A stretch of DNA of 64,000 nucleotides from Hyphomicrobiales bacterium (GCA_900472785.1 UCJH01000040.1:62001-126000), one strand, 5' to 3'; shown: positions 1 through 14,344, numbered from the stretch's first letter. A program made the numbers and translations. The notes: a model not told the origin generated them from the letters alone.

Positions 1-230
1 AAGATCAGGAAGAAACCGACCGCTACTGGAACGCCATCGTCGGCAATGGCGGCAAGGAAAGCGAATGCGGCTGGTGCAAGGACAAGTGGGGTCTGTCCTG
101 GCAGATCACGCCGCGCGTGCTGAACGAAGCGCTCGTGGTCGGCGGTGAGGAGGCAAAGCGCGCTTTCGACGCGATGATGACCATGCGGAAGATCGACGTC
201 GCGGCCATCGAGGCGGCGCGGCGCGGATGA
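1..230 (+). CDS. VOC/PhnB-like protein, 5' end cut by window
   Basis: An open frame enters from the left edge (first full codon at base 3) and stops with TGA at 228-230, giving the last 75 residues. The visible sequence has a CGWCKDKWGLSWQ stretch followed by a short helical tail, which fits the C-terminal half of PhnB / 3-demethylubiquinone-9 3-methyltransferase-like proteins of the VOC superfamily. Such proteins are often small metal-dependent enzymes of unknown substrate. The gene converges on pgm, with about 57 bases between the stops. The N-terminal half, and therefore any metal ligands there, lies outside the window. Confidence 0.75.
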   Translation, partial: DQEETDRYWNAIVGNGGKESECGWCKDKWGLSWQITPRVLNEALVVGGEEAKRAFDAMMTMRKIDVAAIEAARRG

Positions 231-246
231 CCAAAGCCGTCGGTTT

Positions 247-274
247 CCGGTGCGAGGCTATAATCCCGCACCGG
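247..274. terminator. Hairpin between convergent VOC gene and pgm
   Basis: A perfect 8-bp inverted repeat, CCGGTGCG (247-254) and CGCACCGG (267-274), with a 12-base loop sits between two convergent stop codons. It has no run of T on either side, so it is not a classic intrinsic terminator. Its position suggests a role in ending both transcripts. Confidence 0.4.
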
Positions 275-287
275 ACGCGGTTCGGTC

Positions 288-3360
<3,073 letters not shown>

Positions 3361-3361
3361 G

Positions 3362-4621
3362 TCAGATACCCAGCTTGTCGATCATCGCTTGGGTGATCAG
3401 GCAGATGCCGTTTTCCGAGCGGCGGAACCGCTTGGCGTCGAATTCCGGATCGTCGCCGACGACCAGCCCTTCCGGGATGATGACGCGGCTGTCGATCACC
3501 ACATTCTTCAGCTGCGCATGGCGGCCGATCTTGACGTCCGGCAGGATCACCGCCCCATCGAGGCGGGAATAGGAATTGACCCTGACGCCGGTGAAGAGAA
3601 GGCTGCGGTTAAGCGCTGCACCGGAAATGATGCAATCGCCGGAGACGAGCGAGGAGGTCGCGGAACCGCGGCGGTTCTCGTCGTCATGGACGAATTTTGC
3701 CGGCGGCTTGATCTCGGCGAATGTCCAGATCGGCCATGTGCTATCGTAGATGTCGAGTTCCGGCGTCACATGCGTCAGGTCGATATTGGCCTGCCAGTAG
3801 GCGTCGATCGTTCCGACGTCGCGCCAGTAGGCCTCGCGCTCGAAATCCGAGCGGACGCAGGACTGGGTGAAGCGGTGGGCAACGGCTTTGCCGTGCTCGA
3901 CGATATAGGGGATGATGTCCTTGCCGAAGTCGCGGCTGGATTTCGGGTCGGCTGCGTCGCGGCGCAGAAGATCCATCAGGAACTTGGTGTGGAAGACATA
4001 AATCCCCATTGAGGCCAGCGCCATCTCCGGGTTGCCCGGAATGCCCGGCGGATCGGCGGGCTTTTCGACAAAGGCGATGATGCCGTCCTTGTCGTCGACA
4101 TGCATGACGCCGAAGCCGACTGCCTCCATGCGCGGCACTTCAAGGCAACCGATCGTCACGTCGGCGCCCGAATCGACGTGCTGCTGCAGCATCAGTTCGT
4201 AGTCCATCTTGTAGATATGGTCGCCGGCGAGGATGACCATGTATTCGACGCCATAGTCTTCGATGATGTCGATGTTCTGGTAGACCGCGTCGGCCGTGCC
4301 TTCGTACCATTGCGTCTCGGAAACGCGCTGCGATGCCGGCAGGATGTCGAAGCTTTCGTTTCGTTCCGGGCGGAAGAAGTTCCAGCCGCGCTGCAGGTGA
4401 CGGATTAGCGAATGCGCCTTGTACTGGGTCGCAACGCCCATCCGGCGGATACCGGAATTCAGCGCGTTGGAGAGAGCGAAGTCGATGATCCTGGCCTTGC
4501 CGCCGAAATGCACGGCCGGCTTGGCGCGACGGTCGGTCAGTTCCTTGAGGCGGCTTCCCCGGCCGCCGGCAAGCACATAGGCCATCGCATCACGGGCGAG
4601 GGGCTGTATTCGTTTTTCCAT
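3362..4621 (-). CDS. glgC: Glucose-1-phosphate adenylyltransferase
   Basis: 419 residues. The N-terminal nucleotidyltransferase domain begins with [13 protein letters not shown] and the [15 protein letters not shown] segment typical of ADP-glucose pyrophosphorylases. The C-terminal part is a left-handed beta-helix-like region. It makes ADP-glucose from ATP and glucose-1-phosphate and is the controlled step of bacterial glycogen synthesis. The start is supported by GGGAGGAAG a few bases upstream. It sits 87 bases downstream of glgB and one base before glgA. Confidence 0.95.
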   Translation of the reverse strand: MEKRIQPLARDAMAYVLAGGRGSRLKELTDRRAKPAVHFGGKARIIDFALSNALNSGIRRMGVATQYKAHSLIRHLQRGWNFFRPERNESFDILPASQRVSETQWYEGTADAVYQNIDIIEDYGVEYMVILAGDHIYKMDYELMLQQHVDSGADVTIGCLEVPRMEAVGFGVMHVDDKDGIIAFVEKPADPPGIPGNPEMALASMGIYVFHTKFLMDLLRRDAADPKSSRDFGKDIIPYIVEHGKAVAHRFTQSCVRSDFEREAYWRDVGTIDAYWQANIDLTHVTPELDIYDSTWPIWTFAEIKPPAKFVHDDENRRGSATSSLVSGDCIISGAALNRSLLFTGVRVNSYSRLDGAVILPDVKIGRHAQLKNVVIDSRVIIPEGLVVGDDPEFDAKRFRRSENGICLITQAMIDKLGI

Positions 4622-4708
4622 GATCTTCCTCCCGATAGAATGGTTCCCGAAACGGTAACGGTATGGTTCGGCACCGCTCCGCCCAAATTATTTTCGCACG
4701 TGACCGTG

Positions 4709-6931
4709 CTAATCCTGTTCCAGCATCAATGTCGCCAGAGGCGGCAATGTGATCGATGCGGATATGCCACCCGAACTGTTCCTGCTTGCCTGAACAGCTC
4801 CTCCGTTGCCCTTGCCGCTGCCGCCATAAATCTCGGCGTCGCTGTTGAGAATTTCCTTCCACCGCCCCTCCACAGGCAGCGGGATCGAATAGTTTTCGCG
4901 ATAGACCGGCGTGAAATTGCTGATCACCGCCACCAGCTTCTCGCCCGGCGCCTTGCGCAGGAAGGCAAAGACGGAATTGTCGCTGTCGTCGGCGATCAGC
5001 CATTCGAAGCCTTCGCCCTCGCAATCGCGGCCATGCAGCGCCGCCTTGTTGCGATAGGTGCCGTTCAAGTCCCGCACCAAACGGCGCATGCCCTCGTGCA
5101 GCGGATATTCGAGCAGGTTCCAGTCGAGCGCGCGATCCTCCGCCCATTCGCGCCATTGCGCGAATTCCTGGCCCATGAACAACAGCTTCTTGCCGGGATA
5201 ACCCCACATGAAGCCGTAATAGGCCCGGAGATTGGCGAATTTCTGCCAGTCGTCGCCGGCCATCTTGGCAATCAGCGAACCCTTGCCGTGCACCACTTCG
5301 TCATGGGACAGCGGCAGCACGAAATTCTCGCTGAAGGCGTAGATCAGCCCGAAGGTCATGTCGTTGTGATGGTGCTTGCGGTGGATCGGCTCGCGCGCGA
5401 AATACTGCAGCGTGTCGTGCATGAAGCCCATGTTCCACTTGAAGCCGAAGCCGAGGCCACCGGCATGCACCGGCGCCGAGACCTTGGGCCAGGACGTGGA
5501 TTCCTCGGCGATCGTCAGGATGCCCGGATGGCTTCCATAGACTTCCTTGTTCATGGTCTGCAGGAAGCGCACGGCATCGAGGTTCTCGTTGCCGCCATAC
5601 TCGTTCGGAACCCATTCGCCGTGCTTGCGCGAGTAATCGAGATAGAGCATCGAGGCCACCGCATCGACGCGCAGGCCGTCGAGATGGAATTTCTCCGCCC
5701 AGTACAGCGCATTGTTGACGAGGTAGGAAAACACCTCGGCGCGGCCGAAATTGTAGATCGCGGTGTTCCAGTCGGGGTGGAAGCCCTGGCGCGGATCCTC
5801 GTGTTCGTAGAGCGCCGTGCCATCGAACCAGCCCAGCCCATGGGCATCGGTCGGAAAATGCGCCGGCACCCAGTCGAGGATGACGCCGACGCCGACCTTA
5901 TGGGCGCCGTTGACGAAGCGGGCAAAACCTTCCGGTTCGCCGAAGCGCGCGGTCGGCGCGTAGAGCCCCGTCGTCTGGTAGCCCCAGGAAGGGTCGAAGG
6001 GATATTCGGTGATCGGCAGAAACTCGATATGGGTGAAGCCCATGTCGACGCAGTAGGGGATGAGCCGTTCGGCCATCTCGTCCCAGGTCAGCATTTCGCC
6101 ATTGTCGCGCTTTTGCCAGGACGCGGCATGGACCTCGTAGATCGAAATCGGCTGGCGGCGGGCGTCGACGTTTGCCCAGTGGGCACGGTGGGCCTCGTCC
6201 TGCCAGACCTGAGCGATCTCGCCGGTGGTCATCGACGCATTCTTCGGCCGCAGTTCCGAGCGGCGCGCGAAAGGATCGGCCTTCAGCGGAAGCAGTTCGC
6301 CATTCTTGCCGACGATCTCGTACTTGTAGATCATCCCGTCCTGCACGCCGGGCAGGAAGATTTCCCAGATGCCGGTATCGGCCCGCAGCCGCATGACATG
6401 ACGGCGACCGTCCCATTCGTTGAAGTCGCCGACGACGGAAACGCGCCGCGCATTCGGCGCCCAGACGGCGAAGTGAAAGCCGTCCGCGCCGTCATGCTTC
6501 AGCGGATGGGCGCCGAGCTTGTCGAACAGGCGCAGGTGCGAGCCTTCGCGAATATAGTAGTCATCCATCGGTCCAAGGACCGGGCCGAAGCTATAGGGAT
6601 CGATGACCGTCCAGTCACCGCCGTCATTGCGGGCGCGATAGCGCACCGGCTGCGTTTTCTTGAGCGCCACGACCCCTTCGAAGAAGCCGGCATCGTCGCG
6701 CCGCGCCAGCGTGCCGAGTTCCTTGCCCGACAGTGTTTCGGCCGTCACGTCCCAGGCGCCGGGAATGAAACAGCGGGCGATGTAGTCCTTGCCGGCAGCG
6801 TGAACGCCAAGCACCGAAAATGGATCCGTATGCGTGCCGGACAGGATCGCCGCTATTGCTTCCGTGGAAAGCGATCCCGCCATTTGGCCCGCTACCTGCG
6901 ATGTGGAGCCATCTTTTGGCGCTGATGTCAT
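4709..6931 (-). CDS. glgB: 1,4-alpha-glucan branching enzyme
   Basis: 740 residues from the chosen ATG at 6931, which overlaps the glgP stop by four bases (ATGA). An upstream in-frame ATG at 6988 would lie inside glgP and is less likely. An N-terminal CBM48-like region contains [20 protein letters not shown]. The GH13 core has [12 protein letters not shown] (nucleophile Asp) and [14 protein letters not shown] (His-Asp of the active site). It makes alpha-1,6 branches in glycogen. Length and domain order match the long GlgB form with an extra N-terminal domain. Confidence 0.95.
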   Translation of the reverse strand: MTSAPKDGSTSQVAGQMAGSLSTEAIAAILSGTHTDPFSVLGVHAAGKDYIARCFIPGAWDVTAETLSGKELGTLARRDDAGFFEGVVALKKTQPVRYRARNDGGDWTVIDPYSFGPVLGPMDDYYIREGSHLRLFDKLGAHPLKHDGADGFHFAVWAPNARRVSVVGDFNEWDGRRHVMRLRADTGIWEIFLPGVQDGMIYKYEIVGKNGELLPLKADPFARRSELRPKNASMTTGEIAQVWQDEAHRAHWANVDARRQPISIYEVHAASWQKRDNGEMLTWDEMAERLIPYCVDMGFTHIEFLPITEYPFDPSWGYQTTGLYAPTARFGEPEGFARFVNGAHKVGVGVILDWVPAHFPTDAHGLGWFDGTALYEHEDPRQGFHPDWNTAIYNFGRAEVFSYLVNNALYWAEKFHLDGLRVDAVASMLYLDYSRKHGEWVPNEYGGNENLDAVRFLQTMNKEVYGSHPGILTIAEESTSWPKVSAPVHAGGLGFGFKWNMGFMHDTLQYFAREPIHRKHHHNDMTFGLIYAFSENFVLPLSHDEVVHGKGSLIAKMAGDDWQKFANLRAYYGFMWGYPGKKLLFMGQEFAQWREWAEDRALDWNLLEYPLHEGMRRLVRDLNGTYRNKAALHGRDCEGEGFEWLIADDSDNSVFAFLRKAPGEKLVAVISNFTPVYRENYSIPLPVEGRWKEILNSDAEIYGGSGKGNGGAVQASRNSSGGISASITLPPLATLMLEQD

Positions 6932-9390
6932 CCGGCTCTCCAGATTTCCCCGGCATATTGCCGGATTGTGCGATCGGACGAGAACCATCCCATCCGCGCG
7001 GTATTGCGAATCGTCTTCGAATACCAGGTGCCGGGCTCGGTCCAGAGCGCGTCGATCTCGCGCTGGGCCTTGGCATAGGCGTCGAAGTCCGCTGCCACCA
7101 TGAACCAGTCATGCGAATAGATACCGTCGACCAGGCCGGTGAACCGGCTGCGGTCATCCGGCGAGAAGACGCCGGACGAGATCGCCAGCAGCGCCTGCGA
7201 CAGCTCGCGCGACTGTTCGATGATGGCGCGGGGATTGTGTCCCTCGGCGCGAACCTTGGAGACCTCGTCGGCGGTCATGCCGAAGATCTTGATGTTTTCT
7301 TCGCCGACCCAGTCGCGCATTTCGACATTGGCACCGTCGAGCGTGCCGATGGTCAGCGCGCCGTTCAGGGCAAACTTCATGTTGCCGGTGCCGGAAGCTT
7401 CCATGCCGGCGGTCGAAATCTGCTCCGAAAGGTCTGCGGACGGCACGATGATTTCCGCCAGCGAGACGTTGTAATTCGGCACGAAGACGACCTTGAGCAA
7501 GCCGCGCACCGCCGGGTCGTTGTTGATCACCTTGGCGACGTCGTTGGCGAGCTTGATGATCAGCTTGGCGTTGTGATAGCTCGGCGCGGCCTTGCCGGCG
7601 AACAGCTTCACGCGCGGCACCCAGTCAAGTTCGGGACGCGAGCGCATCTGGTCGTAGAGCGCCACAGCCTCGATGATGTTGAGGAGCTGGCGCTTGTATT
7701 CGTGGATGCGCTTGATCTGGATGTCGAACATCGCCGAGGGATCGAGCTTGATGCCCATGCGGCCTTGCACGAGTTGCGACAGCTTGACCTTGTTCGACCG
7801 CTTGATGGCGGAGAAAGCCTGCTGGAAGTCCGGCTTGTCGGCATAGGCATCAAGCGCCTGCAGCGCTTCGGCATTATCCATGAAATCGTCGCCGATTGTC
7901 TCGCGGATCAGGCCGAACAGGTCCGGATTGCACTGCATCAGCCAGCGACGCGGCGTGATGCCGTTGGTCTTGTTGTTGATGCGGGCCGGGTAGAGCCGGT
8001 GCAGATCGGCGAAGACGGTTTCCTTCATGAGTTCTGTATGTAGGGCGGAAACGCCATTGATCGAGTGCGAGCCGACAAAAGCGAGATTGCCCATGCGCAC
8101 GCGGCGGTCGCCACTCTCGTCGATCAGCGAGATGTTGCGGACCTCCTGGTCAGTGTGCACGCTCTGCTTGCGCGCCTCGATCAGGATCTTCGCGTTGATC
8201 GCGTAGACGATCTGCATGTGGCGCGGCAAAAGCCGCTCGAACAGCGGAACCGGCCAGGTTTCCAGCGCTTCCGGCAAAAGCGTGTGGTTGGTGTAGGAGA
8301 AGGTCTTGCGCGAAATTTCCCAGGCCTGCTCGAAATCCATGCCGTGCACATCCGTCAGCAGGCGGATGAGCTCCGCGATCGAGACGGCCGGGTGGGTGTC
8401 GTTGAGCTGGATCGAGACCTTGTCATGCAGCGAGGTGAAGTCGGGATATTGCTGCAGGTGGCGGCGCAGGATGTCCTGCAGCGAGGCGGAGGAGAAGAAG
8501 AATTCCTGCCGCAGGCGCAGCTCTTGGCCCGACGGCGTCGCATCGGCCGGATAAAGCACGCGGGCGAGGCTTTCCGCCTTGTTGCTCTCCTTCAAGGCGC
8601 CGATGTGATCGCCCGCATTGAAGGCGTCGAGCAGAATCGGATCGATCGGATGCGCCGACCAGAGACGGAGCGTGTTGACGCGCTTGGCGCGCCAGCCGAC
8701 GACCGGCGTATCGCAGGCGGTTGCGATCACGCGCTCGGCCGGCTTCCAGACGTAGCGCGTCAGTTCCTCATCGATATTGACGGTTTCGACGGAGCCGCCG
8801 AAGCCGATTTCATAGGAGCTTTCGCGGCGCTCGAACTCCCACGGATTGCCGTGGGCGAGCCATGTTTCCGGCAGTTCGACCTGCCAGCCGTCGGCCATCT
8901 GCTGGCGGAACAGGCCGTGGACGTAACGAATGCCGTAGCCATAGGCGGGAATATCGACGCTTGCCATCGATTCCATGAAGCAGGCGGCGAGGCGGCCAAG
9001 GCCGCCATTGCCGAGTGCTGCGTCCGGCTCCAGAAGGGCGATGACGTCGATATCGACGCCAAGCGAGGTCAGCGCCTGGCGCAGTTCGTCCATCAGGCCG
9101 ATATTGGTCACGGCATCGCGCATCAGCCGGCCGATCAGGAACTCCAGCGACAGATAATAGACGCGCTTGGCGTTCGTCCGATAGGTCTTGCGGGTGGATT
9201 CCATCCAGTTGTCGGTGATCCGGTCTCGAATCACGAGAATGCTGGCGGTCATCCAGTCATGCGGCTTGGCGACCTTCGGATCTTTGCCGATGCGATAGGT
9301 CAGGCGCTCGAGGATTTCCTGTGCAAGGACCTCGGGGGTGGAGGCGCGAGGGGCTGCGCTGAGCAGGTCGGAGTTGGTCTGACGGGTCAT
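6928..9390 (-). CDS. glgP: Glycogen phosphorylase
   Basis: 820 residues starting at the ATG at 9390, preceded by AAGAGGG about 14 bases upstream. A longer in-frame extension to 9621 looks noncoding. It is a GT35 phosphorylase. The pyridoxal-phosphate lysine lies in [15 protein letters not shown] in the C-terminal third, and the N-terminal half contains [11 protein letters not shown]. It releases glucose-1-phosphate from glycogen. It is the first gene of the glg operon, so degradation and synthesis genes share a transcript. The promoter should lie in 9391-9570, but I see no convincing -35/-10 pair. Confidence 0.95.
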   Translation of the reverse strand: MTRQTNSDLLSAAPRASTPEVLAQEILERLTYRIGKDPKVAKPHDWMTASILVIRDRITDNWMESTRKTYRTNAKRVYYLSLEFLIGRLMRDAVTNIGLMDELRQALTSLGVDIDVIALLEPDAALGNGGLGRLAACFMESMASVDIPAYGYGIRYVHGLFRQQMADGWQVELPETWLAHGNPWEFERRESSYEIGFGGSVETVNIDEELTRYVWKPAERVIATACDTPVVGWRAKRVNTLRLWSAHPIDPILLDAFNAGDHIGALKESNKAESLARVLYPADATPSGQELRLRQEFFFSSASLQDILRRHLQQYPDFTSLHDKVSIQLNDTHPAVSIAELIRLLTDVHGMDFEQAWEISRKTFSYTNHTLLPEALETWPVPLFERLLPRHMQIVYAINAKILIEARKQSVHTDQEVRNISLIDESGDRRVRMGNLAFVGSHSINGVSALHTELMKETVFADLHRLYPARINNKTNGITPRRWLMQCNPDLFGLIRETIGDDFMDNAEALQALDAYADKPDFQQAFSAIKRSNKVKLSQLVQGRMGIKLDPSAMFDIQIKRIHEYKRQLLNIIEAVALYDQMRSRPELDWVPRVKLFAGKAAPSYHNAKLIIKLANDVAKVINNDPAVRGLLKVVFVPNYNVSLAEIIVPSADLSEQISTAGMEASGTGNMKFALNGALTIGTLDGANVEMRDWVGEENIKIFGMTADEVSKVRAEGHNPRAIIEQSRELSQALLAISSGVFSPDDRSRFTGLVDGIYSHDWFMVAADFDAYAKAQREIDALWTEPGTWYSKTIRNTARMGWFSSDRTIRQYAGEIWRAG

Positions 9391-9580
9391 GGGAACGGAC
9401 TTACCCTCTTGTAGCGATTTGGGAGACCGGAGGCCGAACACCAACGGGGCGTGGCGCAATTTATGCACCGATACGAAGCGCTTGCAATAAGTGTTTTCAA
9501 TAAGATGAAAATTGAACGGCTTGTTTTTTAGCGATGCCTTGTTCCCGTCGAAAACGGATGTCCGGCGGTCTCGCATATGC

Positions 9581-9618
9581 AAAAAACCCGCCTGGATTGC
9601 GCCAGGCGAGTTATTTTT
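9581..9618 (-). terminator. Intrinsic terminator of the vWA gene
   Basis: CGCCTGG and CCAGGCG form a 7-bp stem with a 6-base loop. It is flanked by AAAAAA on the left, which reads as a U run on the minus strand, and by TTATTTTT on the right. The position is just past the stop of the leftward vWA gene. The flanks mean it may also work in the other direction. Confidence 0.75.
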
Positions 9619-9634
9619 CAAGCGTTCTTGTCGG

Positions 9635-10864
9635 TTACTGCGTCAGGCGCGCGGTGAGTTCGGATGCCTTTTCGCCGATATATTTGAAGGCCGCCGTCAG
9701 CTCGCTTGCATTTTCCGCGGGAAAGTAATGCTTCTCCGAAGTGGCGCAATATTTGAGCAGCGCCTGGCCCCGCGCCGGTGCCATGAAGGCGACGCTGTAA
9801 ACCTCGATCTTTTCGTCGCGGGCCTTGTCGCAATATTTCTTGGTTTCGATATCCGACGAGGTGTCGTTGGATTTATTGTTGTAATAGTTGTTCTCGCCAT
9901 CGGTCATGAAGACGATGTATTTGGTCGGGACCTGACCATTCTTGTTTTTATGGGCTGAATTTTCGGCATTGGAAGCAAGCTTCGTATAGGCGAGCTTGAA
10001 GGCCTGGCTCGAATCGGTGCCGCCGGTGGCGATCAGGGCGTTGACATAGACGAGCGCTGCCGCCTGTCCCCAGGCGAGATCGGTCTGGGTCTGCATGAGG
10101 TTGTTGTAGGATACGGCGCCCATGCGCACCAGCTGGGCCGTCGGATCCGCCGCCAACAGCTGGGTCAGGAGGTCGGCCGTTGCCAGCTTGAGAGCGGTAA
10201 TTTTCGTCAGATAATTCTTGGCCGTGCAGGTTTTGGCGATCAATTTCTTGCCGCTGTAATAGCTGCAGTCGTAGGTGTAGGTCGGGTTGCCGGAATCGAC
10301 GGTGCTGGTGTTTTCGCCCATCGAGCCGGAGCGGTCGAGTACGAGGAACATCGACAATGCGTTCTTCGATTCCGTCGAGCTTTCGGCCGTGGACTCGGTG
10401 CCGACGTCGGCAGTCTGCTTGCCGAGCAGGCGCGTCATCGGATTGAGCGGCACTGCATGCGTGAAGGTGATCGAGACCTTGAACGACTTGCCGCTGCCCA
10501 GCTGTGCGGTCTCGGTGATGGTGACCTTCGCGGCATTGGAGATATTCTCTTCACCGCCTCCGCCTGGTTCACCGGCGAGGCTCTCCGAGCTTGTGACCTG
10601 GGCTTTCAGGAAGTTCAGGGCAATGATTTCGGCGTCCGCATGGCTAACGCCCTGGCTCGCCAGAGCCGAAGCGGCGGCGAGGGCCGCAGCGTCCGTCGCG
10701 TCCTGAAACTTGTTCTTCGTCATGACCATATTGGCCATGTCGATTGCAACACCACCGGAGGCGAGGAGTATCGGAAGTACGATCGCCGTCATGATACCAA
10801 AATTGCCGGCCCGATCCGGAATGATCGTGCTTGCCCGGTGCAGCAGGCATTTTAACTTGTTCAT
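9635..10864 (-). CDS. TadG-like vWA-domain pilus assembly family protein
   Basis: 409 residues from the ATG at 10864, which has GAGGGTGG just upstream. The N terminus has a basic stretch, then the GNFGIMTAIVLPILLA segment typical of TadE/TadG-like (Flp pilus) proteins: a prepilin-like membrane segment near residues 25-45. A von Willebrand A domain follows, with the MIDAS motif DRSGSMGE and later MTDGENNY. The C terminus holds KYCDKARDEKIEVYSVAF. The family is membrane-anchored with the vWA domain outside. No other tad/cpa genes are adjacent, so this is an orphan copy. Confidence 0.85.
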   Translation of the reverse strand: MNKLKCLLHRASTIIPDRAGNFGIMTAIVLPILLASGGVAIDMANMVMTKNKFQDATDAAALAAASALASQGVSHADAEIIALNFLKAQVTSSESLAGEPGGGGEENISNAAKVTITETAQLGSGKSFKVSITFTHAVPLNPMTRLLGKQTADVGTESTAESSTESKNALSMFLVLDRSGSMGENTSTVDSGNPTYTYDCSYYSGKKLIAKTCTAKNYLTKITALKLATADLLTQLLAADPTAQLVRMGAVSYNNLMQTQTDLAWGQAAALVYVNALIATGGTDSSQAFKLAYTKLASNAENSAHKNKNGQVPTKYIVFMTDGENNYYNNKSNDTSSDIETKKYCDKARDEKIEVYSVAFMAPARGQALLKYCATSEKHYFPAENASELTAAFKYIGEKASELTARLTQ

Positions 10865-11040
10865 TTTTCCACCCTCATACTGCGTGGTGCATTCCATCAG
10901 GACAACCTACAGAACAAGTCTTAGGGATCGGTGGATTGCCGCGCTAAAATTTGAATCAATGGAGAAGAATGCCGGAAATGCAGAGGGTTGGCTTCCGTTG
11001 GCCTGTCAGAAAAGGGAACACGTGGTGCTCCCATTCCGGG

Positions 11041-11919
11041 TCACTTGACGGGAATGACGTCGACGGCCTGTTCGGTCTTGTGGCTTCCGTAGCTTTTCAG
11101 GACACCGATGACCGGAGCGACGTCGCTGTAGTCGCGTCCGTGGCCGACGACGATGTGATCGGAACCGGCCAAAATATTATTCGTCGGGTCGAGTTCCATC
11201 CATCCGGAGGTGGTTCCGCACCACAGGCGGACCCAGGCGTGCATCGCATCCGCCCCCTCCAGCCGCTCTTTTCCCGCGGGTGGAATGGTCCGCAGGAAGC
11301 CGCTGACATAACCGGCGGGAATGCCGAGGCTGCGCAACGCGACGATCATCACATGGGTGAAATCCTGGCAGACGCCGCGCTTGATCTTGAAGGCCTCGTT
11401 GGGGGTGGTGTCCACTGTGGTCGCCTTTGGATCATAGGCGAAGTCCTTGTGGATCTTCTCGCAGATCGAAAGAGCGATCTGGCGGATGGTCATGCCGTCC
11501 TTGACAGCGACGCGCGCATAGGCGGCAATTCCCGGATCGTCGGGCAATCGCGGGCTTGGTCCGATGAAGTGATGGGGCGAATTGGCGTCAAGCGCCCAGC
11601 AATTGGCGACTTCGGTCGGAAGGCCGGCAAGTCCTGGCGAAAAATCCGCCGTCAGCGGCTGCGCATCCACCTGAACCCGCGCCTGCATGCAGATGACCAG
11701 CTTCTCATGCGCCTTGCGAAACAGGATCATCGTCGATGGATTGGCAAAGAAATCGGTGTTTTCCCGCCGCTCTTCCGGGGCAGGCTGGCAGGACACCGTG
11801 CCGGCCACCAACCGCTGTCGGTCATGCAGGGAGATGGGCAGGACGCGCACGATATGCCGGCCGCCGGAAACCGGAACTTCGTAGGCATAGGTGATCTTGA
11901 GGTTGATGTCGTAGAGCAT
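11041..11919 (-). CDS. Transglutaminase-like family protein
   Basis: 292 residues, COG1305 type. The N-terminal beta-rich region is followed by a transglutaminase/cysteine-protease fold with Cys184 (RGVCQDFTHV), His227 (DAMHAWVRLW) and Asp244 (MELDPTNN), a complete triad. No signal peptide is visible. It is the last gene of a three-gene leftward operon, 10 bases after the ATP-grasp/alpha-E gene. In this gene neighbourhood the family is thought to cleave or modify peptides or amide bonds made by the partner ligases. The true substrate is unknown. Confidence 0.9.
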   Translation of the reverse strand: MLYDINLKITYAYEVPVSGGRHIVRVLPISLHDRQRLVAGTVSCQPAPEERRENTDFFANPSTMILFRKAHEKLVICMQARVQVDAQPLTADFSPGLAGLPTEVANCWALDANSPHHFIGPSPRLPDDPGIAAYARVAVKDGMTIRQIALSICEKIHKDFAYDPKATTVDTTPNEAFKIKRGVCQDFTHVMIVALRSLGIPAGYVSGFLRTIPPAGKERLEGADAMHAWVRLWCGTTSGWMELDPTNNILAGSDHIVVGHGRDYSDVAPVIGVLKSYGSHKTEQAVDVIPVK

Positions 11920-11929
11920 GGAGGCCCGA

Positions 11930-14344
11930 TCAGCCGAGATAGGTTTGCGCGAGGATATCCGACAGACGGTAAAGATCCTGCTCCAGTTGCTGGTAGACCT
12001 CGACCGTCATCGCCTCAGGCGTCATGACGGCCAGGCCCGCATGCAGGCGCATCGCCTCCCGGTAGAAGGGCGACATCTGGCCGTTGGAAAAGGCGTTGGG
12101 CAATTGCTCGACCTCCGTCTTGATCTCGTTCAGCTGATAGAGGACCGACCGCGGGTTCAGCGGGTCCAGTGCCAGAAGATCGGTGACGGTCAGCGTGGCG
12201 GTGTTGACGTTGTAGCGGCGGCGATGCGTCATGACGCTGTCGCCGATTTCGAGCAGCATGTCATAGGCTCCATCAGGCGCATCGGCCCCGGACATGTGGC
12301 CGAGCAGGCGGGTCATGTGCAGGCCGCGTTCCAGATAACGGCCGATCGACAGAAAGCGCCAGCCGGTGAAGCGGTACATGTTTTCGTGCACGAGACCGGC
12401 AAAGCCCGCAAGCTTGCGCAAGAGGATCGTCATCGCATGGGTCGCGTCGTCGCCGGCCTGGACGGTGGCCTGGAATTTTCGCGCGGTCTTGGCGAGGTCG
12501 TTGAGCGCCAGCCAGCCATCGGCGGAGAAGCGGTCGCGAATGTTGCTGGCCGAAAACAGCGCGCTGTTGATGTTGGCGAGCAGGCTCGCCGGAACCGGCT
12601 CCTTCGTGTCGATGTCGAGCGCTTCGAGATATTCGGTGACATCCTTCAGCAGCGGCATTTCGGCATTGGCGGATTCGGCGAAACGGCCGTGCCAGGCGCG
12701 CAGGATGCGCAACGCCCCTTCGGCCCGCTCGATATAGCGTCCCAGCCAGAAAAGGTTGTCGGCGGCCCGGCTCGGAAGGCTGCCCGGCATGTTGCGGCTG
12801 AAGCTTTCTTCCGCAGGCAGAAGTGTCGTCCGCTCGACCGGCTTGTCGCTGACGATCCAGACGTCCGCGGCAGATCCGCCGGCCTGCATGGCGATGGCGG
12901 CGGCATCCGCGCCGTTGCCGATGCGGGCAAAGCCGCCCGGCATGATCTTCCAGCCATCCAGGGTGCGGGCGGCATAGACGCGCAGGCTCATCGGCCGCGG
13001 CGTCAGCTTGCCGTTGACCCAGGCCGGTGTCGTCGACAGCGTCACGACTTCCTGCCCGACGAGCTTGGCGCCATCGGTCGTCAGCCAGTCGGCGATCGAA
13101 GCCTTGGCCGTATCCCGGAGCGACGAGCCGAGAACCGAGCGGCCGTTGTCGTCGAAAAACGGGCGGGTGGAATAGGCGGGGCCGATCACCATCTTCTCGA
13201 TATTGTGGGCGACCTGCTCGCGCTCCGGCTGCTGGCCGCACCACCAGGTGGCGATGCTCGGCAGAAGCAGGTCCTCGCCGAGCAGGTGCCGGCAGATCGT
13301 CGGCATGAAGGCCAGGAAGGCGCGGGTTTCGAGAATGCCCGAACCCAGCGAATTGACGATCGACAGCGAGCCGGCGCGCAGCGCATCGACGATGCCGGGC
13401 GTGCCGATATGCGAACTCTGGTTCAGTTCCAGCGGATCGGCGAAGGCGGCATCGAGGCGACGCCACAGCACCCCGATGGACTTGAGGCCCGCGACGGTGC
13501 GCACCATGACGCGGCCGTCGACCACCGTCAGATCCTCGCCCTCAAGCAGCATGAAGCCGAGATAGCGGGCGATATAGGCGTGCTCGAAATAGGTTTCGTT
13601 GGCAACGCCCGGCGTCAGAACGGCGATGCGGTCGTCGGGATGCTTCTTGCGCGACTGCAGTTCGTCGCGGAAGGCGCCGAAGAAGCCGGCGAGACGGTGC
13701 ACATGGGTTTCGGCGTAGACGTCGGAAAAGGCGCGGGTCGTCGCCACCCGGTTTTCGAGCGCAAAACCGGCGCCGGACGGTGCCTCGGTGCGGTCCGACA
13801 GGACCCACCAGTTGCCGTCCGGACCGCGGCCGATTTCGAAGGAACAGAAATGCAGGAAATGGCCGTCAGCCGGCTGGACGCCAACCATCGGCCGCAGGAA
13901 TTCCGGATTGGAAGCCACTAGCGACGGGGGCAGGAAACCTTCGGCGACAAGCCGGTTCGGTCCGTAGATATCGGCGGCGATGCGTTCCAGAAGTTCGACG
14001 CGCTGGACGAGGCCGCGCGATACCGCCTGCCATTCGGCGTCGGCGATCAAGACCGGGATATGCGACAGCGGCCAGCTGCGCTCGGAACTGTCCTTGGCAC
14101 CATAGGCCCGATAAAAGACACCGGCGTCGCGCAGGTAGCGATCGGCACGCGCGAAACGGTTGGCGAGTTCTGTTTCGTCCATCTTGCCGATGGTCGCCAG
14201 CAGGTGCTGCCAGACAGGACGTACATTGCCCTGCGTATCCAGCATCTCGTCAGCAATCCCGGGAAGCGCCGCATAGCCAAAGACCGGATCGGCTGCGATC
14301 CGGTCTGGTTGCTGCTGCGCCTCGGCCGTTTGTTTCTTCGACAT
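11930..14344 (-). CDS. Circularly permuted ATP-grasp and alpha-E domain protein
   Basis: 804 residues. The first half (about 80-450) matches circularly permuted ATP-grasp type 2 (DUF404/DUF407, COG2308), with segments GPNRLVAEGFLPPSLV, SFEIGRGPDGNWWVLSDRT and LTPGVANETYFEHAYIA. The second half (about 480-800) is the helical alpha-E domain (DUF403, COG2307), opening with ADNLFWLGRYIERAEGALR. In many genomes these are two genes; here they are fused. ATP-grasp enzymes couple ATP hydrolysis to carboxylate-amine ligation, so an amide-forming activity is inferred. Its ATG abuts the stop of the upstream gene with no gap. Confidence 0.9.
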   Translation of the reverse strand: MSKKQTAEAQQQPDRIAADPVFGYAALPGIADEMLDTQGNVRPVWQHLLATIGKMDETELANRFARADRYLRDAGVFYRAYGAKDSSERSWPLSHIPVLIADAEWQAVSRGLVQRVELLERIAADIYGPNRLVAEGFLPPSLVASNPEFLRPMVGVQPADGHFLHFCSFEIGRGPDGNWWVLSDRTEAPSGAGFALENRVATTRAFSDVYAETHVHRLAGFFGAFRDELQSRKKHPDDRIAVLTPGVANETYFEHAYIARYLGFMLLEGEDLTVVDGRVMVRTVAGLKSIGVLWRRLDAAFADPLELNQSSHIGTPGIVDALRAGSLSIVNSLGSGILETRAFLAFMPTICRHLLGEDLLLPSIATWWCGQQPEREQVAHNIEKMVIGPAYSTRPFFDDNGRSVLGSSLRDTAKASIADWLTTDGAKLVGQEVVTLSTTPAWVNGKLTPRPMSLRVYAARTLDGWKIMPGGFARIGNGADAAAIAMQAGGSAADVWIVSDKPVERTTLLPAEESFSRNMPGSLPSRAADNLFWLGRYIERAEGALRILRAWHGRFAESANAEMPLLKDVTEYLEALDIDTKEPVPASLLANINSALFSASNIRDRFSADGWLALNDLAKTARKFQATVQAGDDATHAMTILLRKLAGFAGLVHENMYRFTGWRFLSIGRYLERGLHMTRLLGHMSGADAPDGAYDMLLEIGDSVMTHRRRYNVNTATLTVTDLLALDPLNPRSVLYQLNEIKTEVEQLPNAFSNGQMSPFYREAMRLHAGLAVMTPEAMTVEVYQQLEQDLYRLSDILAQTYLG

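Noticed and set aside
4412..6925. Long plus-strand open frame opposite glgB
   Set aside because: It mirrors the codon bias of glgB and has no recognisable domain or ribosome site. The same reasoning removed frames opposite pgm, glgP, the DUF2126 gene, the ATP-grasp gene and pabB.
9391..9621. N-terminal extension of glgP to 9621
   Set aside because: The added residues are unlike phosphorylases and reach into the terminator of the neighbouring gene. The ATG at 9390 has an upstream AAGAGGG and gives the usual length.
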